NCBI GenBank assembly: GCA_937868725.1
Contig: CALMMQ010000046.1
Span: 1-64,000, forward strand
DNA: 64,000 nt
Reading direction: 5' to 3'
From: an uncultured Pleomorphomonas sp.
Lineage (GTDB): Bacteria; Pseudomonadota; Alphaproteobacteria; Rhizobiales; Pleomorphomonadaceae
Below are positions 29,944-39,635 of this stretch, one piece after another (position 1 is the first letter of the stretch; each line of letters starts with the position of its first letter). A program made the translations under genes and the position numbers. The notes beneath the pieces are model-generated. The model was not told the DNA's origin. It worked only from the letters and a program-made list of their open reading frames with translations, and ran no database searches.

Positions 29944-30759
29944 TCAGAGGGCGAACTTCACCAGCACCGGTGCGTGATCGGACGGCCGCTCCCAGCCGCG
30001 CGCTTCCTTGAGGACGCGGTAGCTGGCCGCCTTGTCGGCCAGCTCCGGATGAGCCCAAATGTGGTCGAGCCGCCGGCCCTTGTCGGCCGCGCGCCAGTCG
30101 GCGGCGCGGTAGCTCCACCACGAATAGAGCTTCTGGTCCATGGGCACGAACTGGCGGGCGAGATCGACGTAGCCGGCCGCCTGCCGCGCCACTTCCAGCT
30201 TGTCGCATTCCACCGGCGTGTGGCTGACGATCTTGATCAGCGCCTTGTGCGACCAAACGTCGTGTTCGTACGGGGCGACGTTGAGGTCGCCGACCACCAC
30301 CGACGGCAGATCGGCCGCGGTCTCAGGCAGCCAGGCCGCCATCTCGTCGAGAAAGCGCAGCTTGTGCTCGAACTTGGGATTGACGCTGACGTCCGGTTCG
30401 TCGCCGCCGGCCGGCACATAGAAATTGTGCAGCCGCAGCGCCGTGCCGCCGACCTCGACCACCGCCGACACGTGGCGCGGATCGCCGCCCTTGCCGCAGA
30501 AATCGCGCGCCTTGATATCGCCGAGCGGCAGCCGCGACACGATGGCAACGCCGTGATAGCCGCCGCGACCGCCGTTGAGGGCAACGTAGGGATAGCCGAT
30601 CTTGCGAAAATCGGCGGCGGGAAACTGGCCGTCCTGGCACTTGGTTTCCTGCAGGCACAGCACGTCCGGCTCGATCTCGTTGAGCAGCCGCTCGACGATC
30701 GGCCGGCGCAGACGCACCGAATTGATGTTCCAGGTGGCAAGGACGAGTTCGGCCGGCAT
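29944..30759 (-). CDS. xthA: exodeoxyribonuclease III
   Basis: This AP endonuclease and 3'-5' exonuclease of base-excision repair belongs to the Mg-dependent EEP superfamily. The 271-residue protein has metal-binding Glu38 in LCLQETKCQ, VVVGDLNVAP with the catalytic Asp-x-Asn, YSWWSYRA, GRRLDHIW and the C-terminal SDHAPV with the Asp-His pair. The ATG at 30759 follows GGGAGTC and gives the family start (LVLATWNINSVR). Open codons upstream cross the rplS terminator and are not coding. Confidence 0.97.
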   Translation of the reverse strand: MPAELVLATWNINSVRLRRPIVERLLNEIEPDVLCLQETKCQDGQFPAADFRKIGYPYVALNGGRGGYHGVAIVSRLPLGDIKARDFCGKGGDPRHVSAVVEVGGTALRLHNFYVPAGGDEPDVSVNPKFEHKLRFLDEMAAWLPETAADLPSVVVGDLNVAPYEHDVWSHKALIKIVSHTPVECDKLEVARQAAGYVDLARQFVPMDQKLYSWWSYRAADWRAADKGRRLDHIWAHPELADKAASYRVLKEARGWERPSDHAPVLVKFAL

Positions 30760-30776
30760 GATGACTCCCGAAATGC

Positions 30777-30809
30777 AAAAGGCCCGCGCGGGGGAACCGG
30801 CGGGCCTTT
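30777..30809 (-). terminator. terminator of the ffh-rplS operon, possibly bidirectional
   Basis: AAAGGCCCGC (30778-30787) pairs perfectly with GCGGGCCTTT (30800-30809). Read on the minus strand the stem ends in TTT plus more T, 59 bp after the rplS stop. The symmetric A/T flanks could let it act in both directions. Confidence 0.85.
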
Positions 30810-30868
30810 CGAACCGATCGCTAGCGACTCCGCCGATCAGATTGATCGGAGAGCGCTCCGGGCAGGCT

Positions 30869-31273
30869 TCACTTGGCGGTCTTGGCCGCCTCGTTGAGCT
30901 TGCGGGCGCGGGCATTGGTGGCCTCGAAGATACGGGCCGACTTGCCGCGCAGATCGCGCAGATAGTAGAGCTTGGCGCGACGGACCTTACCGCGCCGGAC
31001 CACTTCCACCGAATCGATCATCGGCGAGTAGACCGGGAAGACGCGCTCGACGCCCTCGCCGTAGGAGATCTTGCGCACCGTGAAGCTCTCGTTGACGCCG
31101 CCACCCTTGCGGGCGATCACGACGCCTTCGTAGGCCTGCACGCGGGTGCGCGTGCCTTCCGTGACCTTGACGTTGACGCGCACGGTGTCACCGGCGGAGA
31201 AGGCCGGCAGCACGCGCTGGGCGTTGACGGCGGCCATCTGCTCGGCATCGAGCTCCTGAATGATGTTGCTCAT
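30869..31273 (-). CDS. rplS: 50S ribosomal protein L19
   Basis: This large-subunit protein lies at the interface with the 30S subunit. The 134-residue protein has [49 protein letters not shown] and [23 protein letters not shown], the classical L19 blocks. The ATG at 31273 gives the family N-terminus. It is last in the rpsP-rimM-trmD-rplS order, 176 bp after trmD, a gap long enough for a separate leader or promoter. Confidence 0.98.
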   Translation of the reverse strand: MSNIIQELDAEQMAAVNAQRVLPAFSAGDTVRVNVKVTEGTRTRVQAYEGVVIARKGGGVNESFTVRKISYGEGVERVFPVYSPMIDSVEVVRRGKVRRAKLYYLRDLRGKSARIFEATNARARKLNEAAKTAK

Positions 31274-31449
31274 CGCTTCTGTCCTTGTTGTTCTGCGACG
31301 ACCAGAGCGCCCGACGGGAGGGACATCGCCACGGCGGGCGAAGGGGCGGATACGTCGATCATAACGCATGATGCGATATATGGGCCGGGTCCATACACGA
31401 GGATGGCCGGCTTGTCGACCACCCCGCGCCAGATTCCGGCCCGCCACCG

Positions 31450-32160
31450 CTATTTTTCGCCGCCTCGCCGCTGGTAGGCGGCCCAGAGATCGGGGCGGCG
31501 GGCTCGGGTTGCCGCCTCGGCGTCGGCGCGCCGCCAGGCGTCGACCTTGGCGTGGTCGCCCGACAGCAGCACCTCGGGAATGGCCTCATCCTCGAACACC
31601 GGCGGTCGGGTGTACTGGGCGTGCTCGACCAGGCCGGTCTCGAAGCTTTCCGTGACGCCGGAGAGGTCGTTGCCCATCACCCCCGGCAGCAGCCGGACGA
31701 TAGCGTCGAGCACGACGATGGCCGCCACCTCGCCGCCCGACAGCACGTAGTCGCCGATCGACACCTCTTCGAGCCGGCGATGGCGGATCACCCGCTCGTC
31801 GATGCCCTCGAAGCGGCCGCAGAGAATGACGACGCCGCCACCAGCGGCCAGCTCGCGCGCCCGCGCCTGAGTGAAGGGGGTGCCGCGCGGCGTCATCACC
31901 AGCCGCGGCCGGAGGTCTTCGGCCGGCGACACTGCGTCGACGGCCCGTGCCAACACGTCCGGCCGCATCACCATGCCCGGTCCGCCGCCGGCCGGCGTGT
32001 CGTCGACGTGGCGATGGCGGTCGAAGGCGAAATCGCGGATCTGCGTCGCCTTCAGCGACCAGCGGCCGTCGCCGAGCGCCCGACCGGCCAGCGACGCGCC
32101 GAGCGGGCCGGGAAACATCTCCGGATAGAGCGTCAGCACGTCGGCGGCAAAACCGGTCAT
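31450..32160 (-). CDS. trmD: tRNA (guanine-37-N1)-methyltransferase
   Basis: This enzyme methylates G37 next to the anticodon to prevent frameshifting. It is a SPOUT enzyme with a trefoil knot. The 236-residue protein has [37 protein letters not shown] and the SAM-binding knot [11 protein letters not shown]. It overlaps rimM by 4 bp. Length and motifs are typical. Confidence 0.97.
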   Translation of the reverse strand: MTGFAADVLTLYPEMFPGPLGASLAGRALGDGRWSLKATQIRDFAFDRHRHVDDTPAGGGPGMVMRPDVLARAVDAVSPAEDLRPRLVMTPRGTPFTQARARELAAGGGVVILCGRFEGIDERVIRHRRLEEVSIGDYVLSGGEVAAIVVLDAIVRLLPGVMGNDLSGVTESFETGLVEHAQYTRPPVFEDEAIPEVLLSGDHAKVDAWRRADAEAATRARRPDLWAAYQRRGGEK

Positions 32161-32702
32161 GGCCCCTCCTCCGCCGGCGGCTCGCCCGGCTCGTCGAGCA
32201 GACCGTCGGGCGGATCGATGACCAGCCGGCCACCGGCGATGTCGACCGTCGGCACCACGGCGCGGCTGAACGGCACGAACACCGAGGTCCGGCCGGGCCG
32301 CTCGACGTCGAGAAGATCGTCGGCGCCGAAGTTCATCACCGCCGTCACCGTGCCCACCGGCGCGCCGGTCACCGTCTCGACGGCAAGGCCGATCAGATCG
32401 GTGTGGTAGAACTCCTCCTCGGCCGGGGCCGGCAGCACCGACCGATCGACGTAAAGCCGGGTGCGGTTGAGCGCCTCGGCGGCGTTGCGGTCGGCGACGC
32501 CCTGGAAGCGCACCACCAGCATGTCGTCCTTGAGCGGCCTGAGCGCACTGACCACGTAGGCGCGGCCGCGCTCGTCGTGGAGCGGACCGTAGTCGCCGAT
32601 CGCCTGCGGGTCGCCGGTGTGCGCCTTGACGCGCACGTCGCCGCGGATGCCGTGCGCCGCGCCGATCTCGGCGATCAGTATGGACTTCGATCCTGCTGCC
32701 AT
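32157..32702 (-). CDS. rimM: ribosome maturation factor RimM
   Basis: This protein assists assembly of the 30S head around S19. The 181-residue protein has the N-terminal RimM barrel ([20 protein letters not shown]) and a C-terminal PRC-barrel ([13 protein letters not shown], then [11 protein letters not shown]). A Pro/Glu-rich tail of about 20 residues follows. Its ATG at 32702 lies 88 bp downstream of rpsP, with a terminator-like hairpin in the gap. Confidence 0.95.
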   Translation of the reverse strand: MAAGSKSILIAEIGAAHGIRGDVRVKAHTGDPQAIGDYGPLHDERGRAYVVSALRPLKDDMLVVRFQGVADRNAAEALNRTRLYVDRSVLPAPAEEEFYHTDLIGLAVETVTGAPVGTVTAVMNFGADDLLDVERPGRTSVFVPFSRAVVPTVDIAGGRLVIDPPDGLLDEPGEPPAEEGP

Positions 32703-32735
32703 GACGGCCTCCCGGTCAGCTTGCGTTCCGTAACG

Positions 32736-32766
32736 AAAAGGACCGCCCCGCGCTGCGGGACGGTCC
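32736..32766 (-). terminator. terminator/attenuator between rpsP and rimM
   Basis: GGACCG (32740-32745) pairs with CGGTCC (32761-32766). Read on the minus strand the stem is followed by TTTT. Because rimM and trmD lie just downstream in the same direction, it probably works as partial attenuation that sets a high rpsP to rimM-trmD ratio. Confidence 0.7.
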
Positions 32767-32790
32767 GAACGGTCGGCGTTGCGCCCGGCC

Positions 32791-33141
32791 TCACTCGGCG
32801 GTGGCGGCAGCCTTCTCGGCCTTCTCGGCGGCGCGTTCCTTGGCCTTGTCGCCCGGCTCGCCCTTCTTGGGGTTGCTGCGGGCCGCACGGCTGGCCAGGC
32901 CCGCCTTGTCGAGGAAGCGCAGCACGCGGTCGGTGGGCTGGGCGCCCTGGCCGAGCCAGTACTGGGCGCGCTCGGTGTTCAGCACGACGCGATTTTCGGC
33001 GTCATCGGCCAGCATCGGGTCGAAGGTGCCGATCTTCTCGATGAAGCGGCCATCGCGCGGGCTGCGGGCGTCGGCGATGACGATCGAGTAGTGCGGGTGC
33101 TTCTTGCCGCCGCCACGGGCGAGACGAATCTTGAGGGCCAT
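32791..33141 (-). CDS. rpsP: 30S ribosomal protein S16
   Basis: This is a small-subunit assembly protein. The 116-residue protein has [38 protein letters not shown] split over the first 38 residues, and [19 protein letters not shown] [19 protein letters not shown]. The last 30 residues are a Lys/Ala/Glu-rich extension that varies between alphaproteobacteria. It lies 30 bp after aroQ and begins the ribosomal part of the operon. Confidence 0.98.
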   Translation of the reverse strand: MALKIRLARGGGKKHPHYSIVIADARSPRDGRFIEKIGTFDPMLADDAENRVVLNTERAQYWLGQGAQPTDRVLRFLDKAGLASRAARSNPKKGEPGDKAKERAAEKAEKAAATAE

Positions 33142-33171
33142 TGTCTTTACTCCAGTTTGGTTGGCCGGCGT

Positions 33172-33483
33172 TCAACGCCGGAAGGCTTCGTGGTTCCGTA
33201 TGACTTCCGTGATGATGAACGTCAGGAATTTTTCGGCGAAGTCGGGATCGAGGTGGGCTTCGAGCGCCAGCGTCCGAAGCCGCTCGATCTGGGCTGCTTC
33301 CCGCGCCGGATCGGCGGGGGGCAAGTTGTGCTCGGCCTTGAGGCGCCCCACCTTCTGGGTGCACTTGAAGCGCTCGGCGAGAATATGAACCAGGGCGGCG
33401 TCGATGTTGTCGATCGAGGCCCTGAGGGCGGACAGTTCGGCGATGGCGGCCTGATGGCCGGCCTTGGCGGGGGCGTCGGTCAT
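33172..33483 (-). CDS. aroQ: chorismate mutase, AroQ class
   Basis: This enzyme converts chorismate to prephenate for Phe and Tyr synthesis. The 103-residue all-helical protein has LRASIDNIDAALVHILAERF (first helix with the catalytic Arg), KVGRLKAEHNLPPADPAREA (Lys and Arg of the active site) and FITEVIRNHEAFRR at the end. Its ATG overlaps the ffh stop by 4 bp, and it sits between ffh and rpsP, an order common in Hyphomicrobiales. A role for the enzyme inside this operon is not obvious. Confidence 0.93.
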   Translation of the reverse strand: MTDAPAKAGHQAAIAELSALRASIDNIDAALVHILAERFKCTQKVGRLKAEHNLPPADPAREAAQIERLRTLALEAHLDPDFAEKFLTFIITEVIRNHEAFRR

Positions 33484-35030
33484 TTCCGCTTCGGCCCCTT
33501 TCCCAGTCCGGGCAGACCCGGCAGGCGCGGACCGCCGAGGCCGGGGAAGCCGCCGGGGAGACCCGGCATGTTGCCGAGACCGGGCGGCAGCGACGGCATG
33601 CCGGGCGGCAGACCGCCGCCGGCGCCCATGTCCTTGGCCATCTTCTCGATCTGGGCCGGGTCCATCTTGCCGAGGTCGGGCATGCCGCCCCCGCCCAGCA
33701 TCGAACCGATCTTGCCGAACAGGCCGCCCTTCTGCTTGCCCATGGCCTTCATGACGTCGGCCATCTGGCGGTGCATCTTCAGCACCTTGTTGACGTCGGC
33801 GACGTCGGTACCGGAACCGGCGGCGATGCGCTTGCGCCGCTTGGCGTCGATCAGAGCGGGCTTGGCCCGCTCCTTCTTGTTCATCGACTGGATGACGGCG
33901 ATCTGCCGGCCGAGGAAGCGGTCGTCGATGCCGGCGGCGGCCATCTGGTTTTTCATCTTGCCCATGCCGGGCATCAGGCCGAGCACGCCGCTCATGCCGC
34001 CGAGCTTCTGCATCTGCTTGAGCTGCTCGGCGAGGTCGTTCATGTCGAACTCGCCCTTGCTCATCTTGGCGGCCATGCGGGCCGCCTTCTCGGCGTCGAT
34101 GTTGGCGGCGGCCTTCTCGACCAGCGCCACGATGTCGCCCATGCCGAGAATGCGGTCGGCCACGCGCTGGGGATGGAAGTCCTCGAGCGCATCGGCCTTT
34201 TCGCCAACGCCCATCAGCTTGATCGGCTTGCCGGTGACGGCGCGCATCGACAGCGCCGCGCCGCCGCGGCCGTCGCCGTCGACGCGGGTGAGCACGATGC
34301 CGGTGATGCCGATCTGACCATCGAAGGCGCGGGCGGTGTTGACGGCGTCCTGACCGGTGAGCGCGTCGGCCACCAGCAGCACTTCATGCGGATTGGTCAG
34401 GCGCTTGACCTCGGCCGCCTCGCCCATCAGCGCGTCGTCGACGGTGACGCGGCCGGCGGTGTCGAGGATGACGACGTCGTAGCCGCCGAGCTTGGCAGCG
34501 GTGATGGCGCGGCTGGCGATCTCGGTCGCCGACTGACCGGCGACGATCGGCAGCGTGTCGATGCCGTTCTGCTGGCCGAGCACCTTGAGCTGCTCCATGG
34601 CCGCCGGTCGACGGGTGTCGAGGGAGGCCATCAGCACCTTCTTGCGCTGACGTTCGCTGAGCCGACGGGCGATCTTGGCCGTGGTGGTGGTCTTGCCCGA
34701 GCCCTGCAGGCCGACCATCAGGATCGGCACCGGCGCCGGTGCCTCGAGGTCGATCGGCTGGGCATCGGCGCCAAGCATCTCCACCAGCTGATCGTGGACG
34801 ATCTTGACCACCATCTGGCCGGGGGTGACCGACTTCACCACCTCGACGCCGACGGCGCGATTGCGCACCTTGTCGGTGAACGACTTGACGACGTCGAGCG
34901 CCACGTCGGCCTCGATCAGGGCCCGACGCACTTCCCGCATCGCCTCGGCGACGTCGGCCTCGCTCAGCGCGCCACGGCGCGTGAGCTTGTCGAAAATGCC
35001 GCTGAGGCGATCGCTGAGGCTTTCAAACAT
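33480..35030 (-). CDS. ffh: signal recognition particle protein Ffh
   Basis: This SRP GTPase binds signal sequences and 4.5S RNA to target nascent membrane proteins to FtsY. The 516-residue protein has an N-domain, a G-domain with GLQGSGKTTTTAKIA near residue 107, DTAGR, and TRVDGDGRGGAALS. The Met-rich M-domain contains RKRIAAGSGT, the RNA-binding signature. The C-terminal tail is Gly/Pro/Leu-rich repeats (from about residue 465), which is usual in this group. The ATG at 35030 yields the standard MFESLSDRLSGIFDKL start. Confidence 0.98.
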   Translation of the reverse strand: MFESLSDRLSGIFDKLTRRGALSEADVAEAMREVRRALIEADVALDVVKSFTDKVRNRAVGVEVVKSVTPGQMVVKIVHDQLVEMLGADAQPIDLEAPAPVPILMVGLQGSGKTTTTAKIARRLSERQRKKVLMASLDTRRPAAMEQLKVLGQQNGIDTLPIVAGQSATEIASRAITAAKLGGYDVVILDTAGRVTVDDALMGEAAEVKRLTNPHEVLLVADALTGQDAVNTARAFDGQIGITGIVLTRVDGDGRGGAALSMRAVTGKPIKLMGVGEKADALEDFHPQRVADRILGMGDIVALVEKAAANIDAEKAARMAAKMSKGEFDMNDLAEQLKQMQKLGGMSGVLGLMPGMGKMKNQMAAAGIDDRFLGRQIAVIQSMNKKERAKPALIDAKRRKRIAAGSGTDVADVNKVLKMHRQMADVMKAMGKQKGGLFGKIGSMLGGGGMPDLGKMDPAQIEKMAKDMGAGGGLPPGMPSLPPGLGNMPGLPGGFPGLGGPRLPGLPGLGKGPKRK

Positions 35031-35304
35031 CGTTGCGTTCCCGGGAGGGGCGGCGCGCCGGAGAGGCGCGGCCCGGTGTCGACCCGACCGACATCCAAGC
35101 ACTGAGCGCACCCGCGGGCGCGACGCGCTGACGGGTGTTGACCTCCGGGATCAGGCCCCGGTCGGCGGCTCGGCTGTCGGAACAGGACGAGAATGCGGCT
35201 CGATAGCCCCGAAACCGCCGCTTGTCAAGGAACGGCGGCGCTTTTGCCGGCCGCCGGCTTTCGGCGACCGGGTTGGCGTGCTATAGCCGTGGCGACTTTT
35301 CCGG

Positions 35305-36174
35305 ATGAGCAGCATGACGCGCGACGACCTTACCTTTCTCAAGATGAACGGCATCGGCAACGAAATCGTCGTCGTCGACCTGCGCGGCCGGCCCGAGCGG
35401 ATGACCGCCGCGGCGGCGCGGGCCATCGCTGCCCTGCCCGGCGCCCACTTCGACCAGCTGATGGTGCTCTACGATGCCCGCACCCCCGGCACCGACGCCT
35501 TCATGCGCATCTATAATATTGACGGCTCCGAGTCCTTCGCCTGCGGCAATGGCACGCGCTGTGTCAGCCGCCGCCTGTTCGACAGCACCGGTCGCGACCG
35601 CCTGACGCTGGAAACCCGGGCCGGCCTGCTCGCCGTCTCCGACAATGCCGACGGCCGGGTCACCGTCGACATGGGCGAGCCGCGCTTCGACTGGCGGGAC
35701 ATTCCGCTGGCCGAGCCGTTCGCCGACACCCGCGCCATCGAGCTGCAGGTCGGTCCCATCGACGCGCCGCTGCTGCATTCTCCGGCCGTGGCCAACATCG
35801 GCAACCCGCACGCCATCTTCTGGGTCGACGACGTCGAGGCCTACGACCTCGCCTCCATCGGTCCGATGCTGGAAAACCACCCGCTGTTCCCCGAGCGCGC
35901 CAACATCTCGCTCGCCCACGTCACCTCGCCGTCGTCGCTGACCCTCAAGGTCTGGGAACGCGGCGCCGGCCTGACGCGCGCCTGCGGTTCGGCCGCCTGC
36001 GCCGCCGCCGTTTCGGCCGCCCGCACCAAGCGCACCGGCCGCCAGGTCACCGTCACCCTGCCGGGCGGCAAGCTCGACATCGACTGGACGGCCGGCAACC
36101 GCATCCTGATGACCGGCCCGACCGAGTTCGAGCACGACGGCCGGCTGCCGCCCTCGATCTTCGCCGCCGCCTGA
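35305..36174 (+). CDS. dapF: diaminopimelate epimerase
   Basis: This enzyme interconverts LL- and meso-diaminopimelate for lysine and peptidoglycan. The 289-residue protein has the two catalytic cysteines: Cys80 in FACGNGTRC and Cys227 in [19 protein letters not shown] is at the N-terminus and [15 protein letters not shown] in the middle. ATG 35305 is used, and a second ATG at 35314 is also possible. It diverges from ffh with a 274-bp gap and is followed 72 bp later by mtaB. Confidence 0.97.
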   Translation: MSSMTRDDLTFLKMNGIGNEIVVVDLRGRPERMTAAAARAIAALPGAHFDQLMVLYDARTPGTDAFMRIYNIDGSESFACGNGTRCVSRRLFDSTGRDRLTLETRAGLLAVSDNADGRVTVDMGEPRFDWRDIPLAEPFADTRAIELQVGPIDAPLLHSPAVANIGNPHAIFWVDDVEAYDLASIGPMLENHPLFPERANISLAHVTSPSSLTLKVWERGAGLTRACGSAACAAAVSAARTKRTGRQVTVTLPGGKLDIDWTAGNRILMTGPTEFEHDGRLPPSIFAAA

Positions 36175-36246
36175 CGCTTCGGCTCTGGCGTTTCCGGCGG
36201 TTTTCCCCCATATAGCCCGCATGGATATCAAGGGGATTGCGCAGAC

Positions 36247-37503
36247 ATGGCCATCGAGGTGATCACGTTCGGCTGCCGGCTCAATACGGTCGAATCCGAA
36301 GTGATGCGCCGCAAGGCCGCCGAAGCCGGGCTCGACGACGCCGTGCTGGTCAACACCTGCGCCGTCACCGGCGAAGCGGTGCGCCAGGCCAGGCAGGCCA
36401 TCCGCCGGGCGCGGCGACAGAACCCGGAGGCGCGCATCGTCGTCACCGGCTGCGCCGCCCAGACGCAGCCCGGCCTGTTTGCCGACATGGCCGAGGTCGA
36501 CCTTGTCGTCGGCAACGCCGACAAGCTGTCTGAGGCCGCCTACGCCGCCATTCCCGATTTCGGCGTCGCTGCTTCCGAGAAGGTGCGCGTCAACGACATC
36601 ATGGCGGTACGCGACACCGCCCCCCACCTCGTCGACGGCTTCGAGGGCCGCACCCGCGCCTTCGTCCAGGTCCAGAACGGGTGCGACCACCGCTGCACCT
36701 TCTGCATCATCCCCTACGGCCGCGGCAACTCGCGCTCGGTGCCCATGGGCGACGTCGTCGGCCAGGTGCGCCGTCTGGTCGAGAACGGCTACCGCGAAGT
36801 GGTGCTGACCGGCGTCGATCTGACGTCCTACGGCTCCGATCTGCCCGGCACGCCCCGCCTTGGCCGCCTGACGCGGGCCATCCTGCGCGAGGTGCCCGAA
36901 CTCAGCCGTCTGCGCATCTCCTCCATCGATTCCGTCGAGGTCGACGCCGACCTGATGGCGGCCATCGCCGAGGAAGCGCGGCTGATGCCGCACATGCACT
37001 TGTCGCTGCAGCACGGCGACGACCTGATCCTCAAGCGCATGAAGCGCCGCCACCTGCGCGCCGACGCCATCCGCTTCTGCGATGAGGCGCGCCGGCTGCG
37101 ACCCGACATGGTGTTCGGCGCCGACCTGATCGCCGGCTTCCCCACCGAAACCGAAGCGGCCTTCGCCAACGAGCTGGCCATCGTCGCCGACTGCGGCCTC
37201 ACCCATCTGCACGTCTTTCCCTATTCGGCCCGCCCCGGCACGCCGGCGGCCCGCATGCCGCAGCTCGATCGCGGCCTGATCAAGGACCGGGCGGGCCAAC
37301 TGCGCGCGGTCGGCGACGCGGCGCTGCGCCGCCATCTCGAAGCGGAAATCGGCCGGCACCACCTGGTGCTGGTGGAAAAGACCGGCCTTGGCCGCACCGA
37401 GCAGTTCACCCTGACCGAGATCGATCGCGGCGAAGCCGGCGACATCGTGCCGGCAGTGGTGACCGGACATACCGAGCGCACGCTGATCTCCAAGGCGGCG
37501 TGA
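36247..37503 (+). CDS. mtaB: tRNA (N6-threonylcarbamoyladenosine-37-C2) methylthiotransferase MtaB
   Basis: This radical-SAM methylthiotransferase makes ms2t6A37 in tRNAs reading ANN codons. The 418-residue protein has the N-terminal UPF0004 domain with Cys10, Cys38 and Cys69 (second Fe-S cluster). The radical-SAM motif CDHRCTFC gives Cys146/150/153, followed by PYGRGNSRS, and a TRAM-like C-terminus follows. FGCRLN rather than FGCQMN supports MtaB over MiaB. The last codon overlaps an alternative GTG start of ftsY, so the two are coupled. Confidence 0.95.
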   Translation: MAIEVITFGCRLNTVESEVMRRKAAEAGLDDAVLVNTCAVTGEAVRQARQAIRRARRQNPEARIVVTGCAAQTQPGLFADMAEVDLVVGNADKLSEAAYAAIPDFGVAASEKVRVNDIMAVRDTAPHLVDGFEGRTRAFVQVQNGCDHRCTFCIIPYGRGNSRSVPMGDVVGQVRRLVENGYREVVLTGVDLTSYGSDLPGTPRLGRLTRAILREVPELSRLRISSIDSVEVDADLMAAIAEEARLMPHMHLSLQHGDDLILKRMKRRHLRADAIRFCDEARRLRPDMVFGADLIAGFPTETEAAFANELAIVADCGLTHLHVFPYSARPGTPAARMPQLDRGLIKDRAGQLRAVGDAALRRHLEAEIGRHHLVLVEKTGLGRTEQFTLTEIDRGEAGDIVPAVVTGHTERTLISKAA

Positions 37504-37526
37504 GCCAAAAAAGGAACGTGAAAAGC

Positions 37527-38663
37527 ATGGCCGACGACAAGAAGCCCGGACTGTTCGGACGCTGGTTCGGCAGACACGAGCCGGCAACGCCGGCTGCTGC
37601 CCCCCTGCCCGTCGCCACCGAGGCGGAGCCGATCGAGACGGCCGTCGCGGTCGATGCCGAAGCCAGCGAGCCGCAGGCCGTTAGCGACTCGGAGGTTGCT
37701 GAAAGCCATTATATTGAACCTGTGGTTGTTGACGCGCCGGTCAAGCTCAGCTGGCTGCAGCGCCTCAAGTCCGGCCTCACCCGCTCGTCGGGCGCCATCG
37801 GCGGTTCCATCGCCGCCATCTTCACCAAGCGCAAGCTCGACGCCGACACGCTGCAGGACCTCGAGGACGTGCTGATCCAGGCCGATCTCGGCGTCGCCGT
37901 CGCCTCGGCCATCACCGACCGCCTCAAGGCCGAGCGCTACGGCAAGGACATTTCCGACATCGAGGTCCGCACCCTGCTCGCCGACGAGATCGAAGGCGTG
38001 CTGAAGCCGGTGGCGGTGCCCTTCGCGTTGCGCCCCGAGCGGCGGCCGCAGGTCATCCTCGTGGTCGGCGTCAACGGCTCGGGCAAGACGACGACGCTCG
38101 GCAAGCTGGCCGCCAAGTTCCAGGCCGAGGGTCGCTCGGTGATGCTGGCCGCCGGCGACACCTTCCGCGCCGCCGCCATCGACCAGCTCAAGGTGTGGGC
38201 CGGCCGTACCGGCACGCCGGTCGTCGCCCGCGACGTCGGCGCCGACGCCGCCGGTCTCGCCTACGACGCCCTCAACGAAGCGCGCGCCAGCGGCACCGAC
38301 GTGCTGATGATCGACACCGCCGGTCGGCTGCAGAACAAGACCGAGCTGATGGCCGAACTCGAAAAGGTGGTGCGCGTGCTGAAAAAGCTCGACCCCGACG
38401 CCCCGCACGACGTGCTGCTGGTGCTCGATGCCACCACCGGCCAGAACGCCATCAATCAGGCCGAGATTTTCGGCAAGACCGCCGGCGTCACCGGCCTCGT
38501 CATGACCAAGCTTGACGGCACGGCGCGCGGCGGCATTCTGGTGGCGCTGGCCCAGAAGTTCGGCCTGCCCGTGCATTTCATCGGCGTCGGCGAAGGCATC
38601 GACGACCTAGAACCGTTCGAAGCGCGCGATTTCGCCCGCGCCATCGTCGGCCTCGACCAGTGA
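37527..38663 (+). CDS. ftsY: signal recognition particle receptor FtsY
   Basis: This membrane-associated SRP GTPase receives ribosome-nascent chains from Ffh. From ATG 37527 it has 378 residues: a short acidic A-domain (Glu/Ala/Val-rich, about residues 15-80), the N-domain (LTRSSGAIGGSIAAIF), and the G-domain. The G-domain has VVGVNGSGKTTTLGKLA, AGDTFRAAAIDQL, MIDTAGRL and TKLDGTARGG. An in-frame GTG at 37500 overlaps the mtaB stop. The ATG is preferred because AAGGAA precedes it and MADDKKPGLFGRWFG is a natural start. Confidence 0.96.
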   Translation: MADDKKPGLFGRWFGRHEPATPAAAPLPVATEAEPIETAVAVDAEASEPQAVSDSEVAESHYIEPVVVDAPVKLSWLQRLKSGLTRSSGAIGGSIAAIFTKRKLDADTLQDLEDVLIQADLGVAVASAITDRLKAERYGKDISDIEVRTLLADEIEGVLKPVAVPFALRPERRPQVILVVGVNGSGKTTTLGKLAAKFQAEGRSVMLAAGDTFRAAAIDQLKVWAGRTGTPVVARDVGADAAGLAYDALNEARASGTDVLMIDTAGRLQNKTELMAELEKVVRVLKKLDPDAPHDVLLVLDATTGQNAINQAEIFGKTAGVTGLVMTKLDGTARGGILVALAQKFGLPVHFIGVGEGIDDLEPFEARDFARAIVGLDQ

Positions 38664-38724
38664 GTGCCCCGTCCCGGCCGGCCCGTGCCGGCTGACCATC
38701 CATTTCGTGAGACCGCGTTCCGCC

Positions 38725-39453
38725 ATGCCTCTTGTCGACTACGCCAATCCCACCCGCTTCCTCGCCCTGCAGCGCCGACTGGCGCCGGTGCTCGCCCTGG
38801 TGACGGCGGTGCTGTTCGTCATCGGCCTGGTGCTGGTGTTCCGCTCGCCGGCCGACTACCAGCAGGGCGAGACGGTGCGCATCATGTATATCCACGTGCC
38901 CTCGGCCTGGCTGTCGATGCTGACCTACGCCATCATGACGGCGTCGGCGCTCGGCACGCTGGTCTGGCGGCATCCGCTCGCCGACGTCGCCGCCCGCGCC
39001 GCCGCGCCCATCGGCGCCGCCTTCACCTTCATGGCGCTAATCACCGGCTCGCTGTGGGGCCGGCCGATGTGGGGCACCTATTGGGAGTGGGACGCCCGCC
39101 TGACGTCGGTGTTGATCCTGTTCCTGATGTATCTCGGCCTGATGGCGCTGTGGCGGACGCTGGAAGACCCGGCGCGCGGCGCCCGCCTCGCCGCCATCCT
39201 CATCCTGGTCGGCTCGATCAACCTGCCGATCATCAAGTTTTCCGTCGACTGGTGGAACACCCTGCACCAGCCCGCTTCGGTGTTCCGCCTCGGTGGCCCG
39301 ACCATCGACGCCTCGATGCTGGTGCCGTTGTTCGTCATGGCCGCCGCCTTCACCACGCTGCTGTTCAGCCTGCACCTCGCCGCCATGCGCAACGAAATCC
39401 TGCGCCGCCGCCTGCGCACGCTTGGCCTCTTGGCCGCCGGAGGCGCCCGATGA
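38725..39453 (+). CDS. ccmC: cytochrome c biogenesis haem transporter CcmC
   Basis: This membrane protein binds haem and loads it onto CcmE during cytochrome c maturation. The 242-residue protein has about six membrane helices. The family's tryptophan-rich haem-handling motif is WGRPMWGTYWEWDARLTS (about residues 113-130), flanked by His-containing loops (YIHVPSAWLS, then VDWWNTLHQPAS). ATG 38725 is preferred over GTG 38707, which would add six residues. It follows ftsY by 61 bp. ccmA and ccmB, usually just before it, are absent here. Confidence 0.95.
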   Translation: MPLVDYANPTRFLALQRRLAPVLALVTAVLFVIGLVLVFRSPADYQQGETVRIMYIHVPSAWLSMLTYAIMTASALGTLVWRHPLADVAARAAAPIGAAFTFMALITGSLWGRPMWGTYWEWDARLTSVLILFLMYLGLMALWRTLEDPARGARLAAILILVGSINLPIIKFSVDWWNTLHQPASVFRLGGPTIDASMLVPLFVMAAAFTTLLFSLHLAAMRNEILRRRLRTLGLLAAGGAR

Positions 39454-39629
39454 GCCCGTTCCTCGGTCCCTACACCGGCTTCATCGTCTTGAGCTACGGC
39501 CTCGCCGCCCTGGTGATCGCCGCCCTCATCGTCTGGATCGGCGTCGACCACGCCCGTCTCAAACGCCGCCTCGCCGACCTCGAAGCGCGCGGCCTGCGTC
39601 GCCGCTCGGCCACGCCACCGGAGGCCTGA
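39450..39629 (+). CDS. ccmD: haem exporter protein CcmD
   Basis: The 59-residue single-pass membrane protein stabilises the CcmC-CcmE haem complex. It begins GPYTGFIVLSYGLAALV, with the conserved F-I-x-x-S-Y-x-x-x-x motif of CcmD, one membrane helix at residues about 11-31, and a charged cytoplasmic tail (HARLKRRLADLEARG). The ATG overlaps the ccmC stop by 4 bp (ATGA), and ccmG starts 6 bp after its stop. Small size and position make the call secure. Confidence 0.9.
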   Translation: MSPFLGPYTGFIVLSYGLAALVIAALIVWIGVDHARLKRRLADLEARGLRRRSATPPEA

Positions 39630-39635
39630 CCGCCG

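Noticed and set aside
35281..37587. A 768-codon minus-strand frame opposite dapF and mtaB
   Set aside because: It is a composition artefact of high GC3 genes. Both plus-strand genes carry full catalytic motifs.
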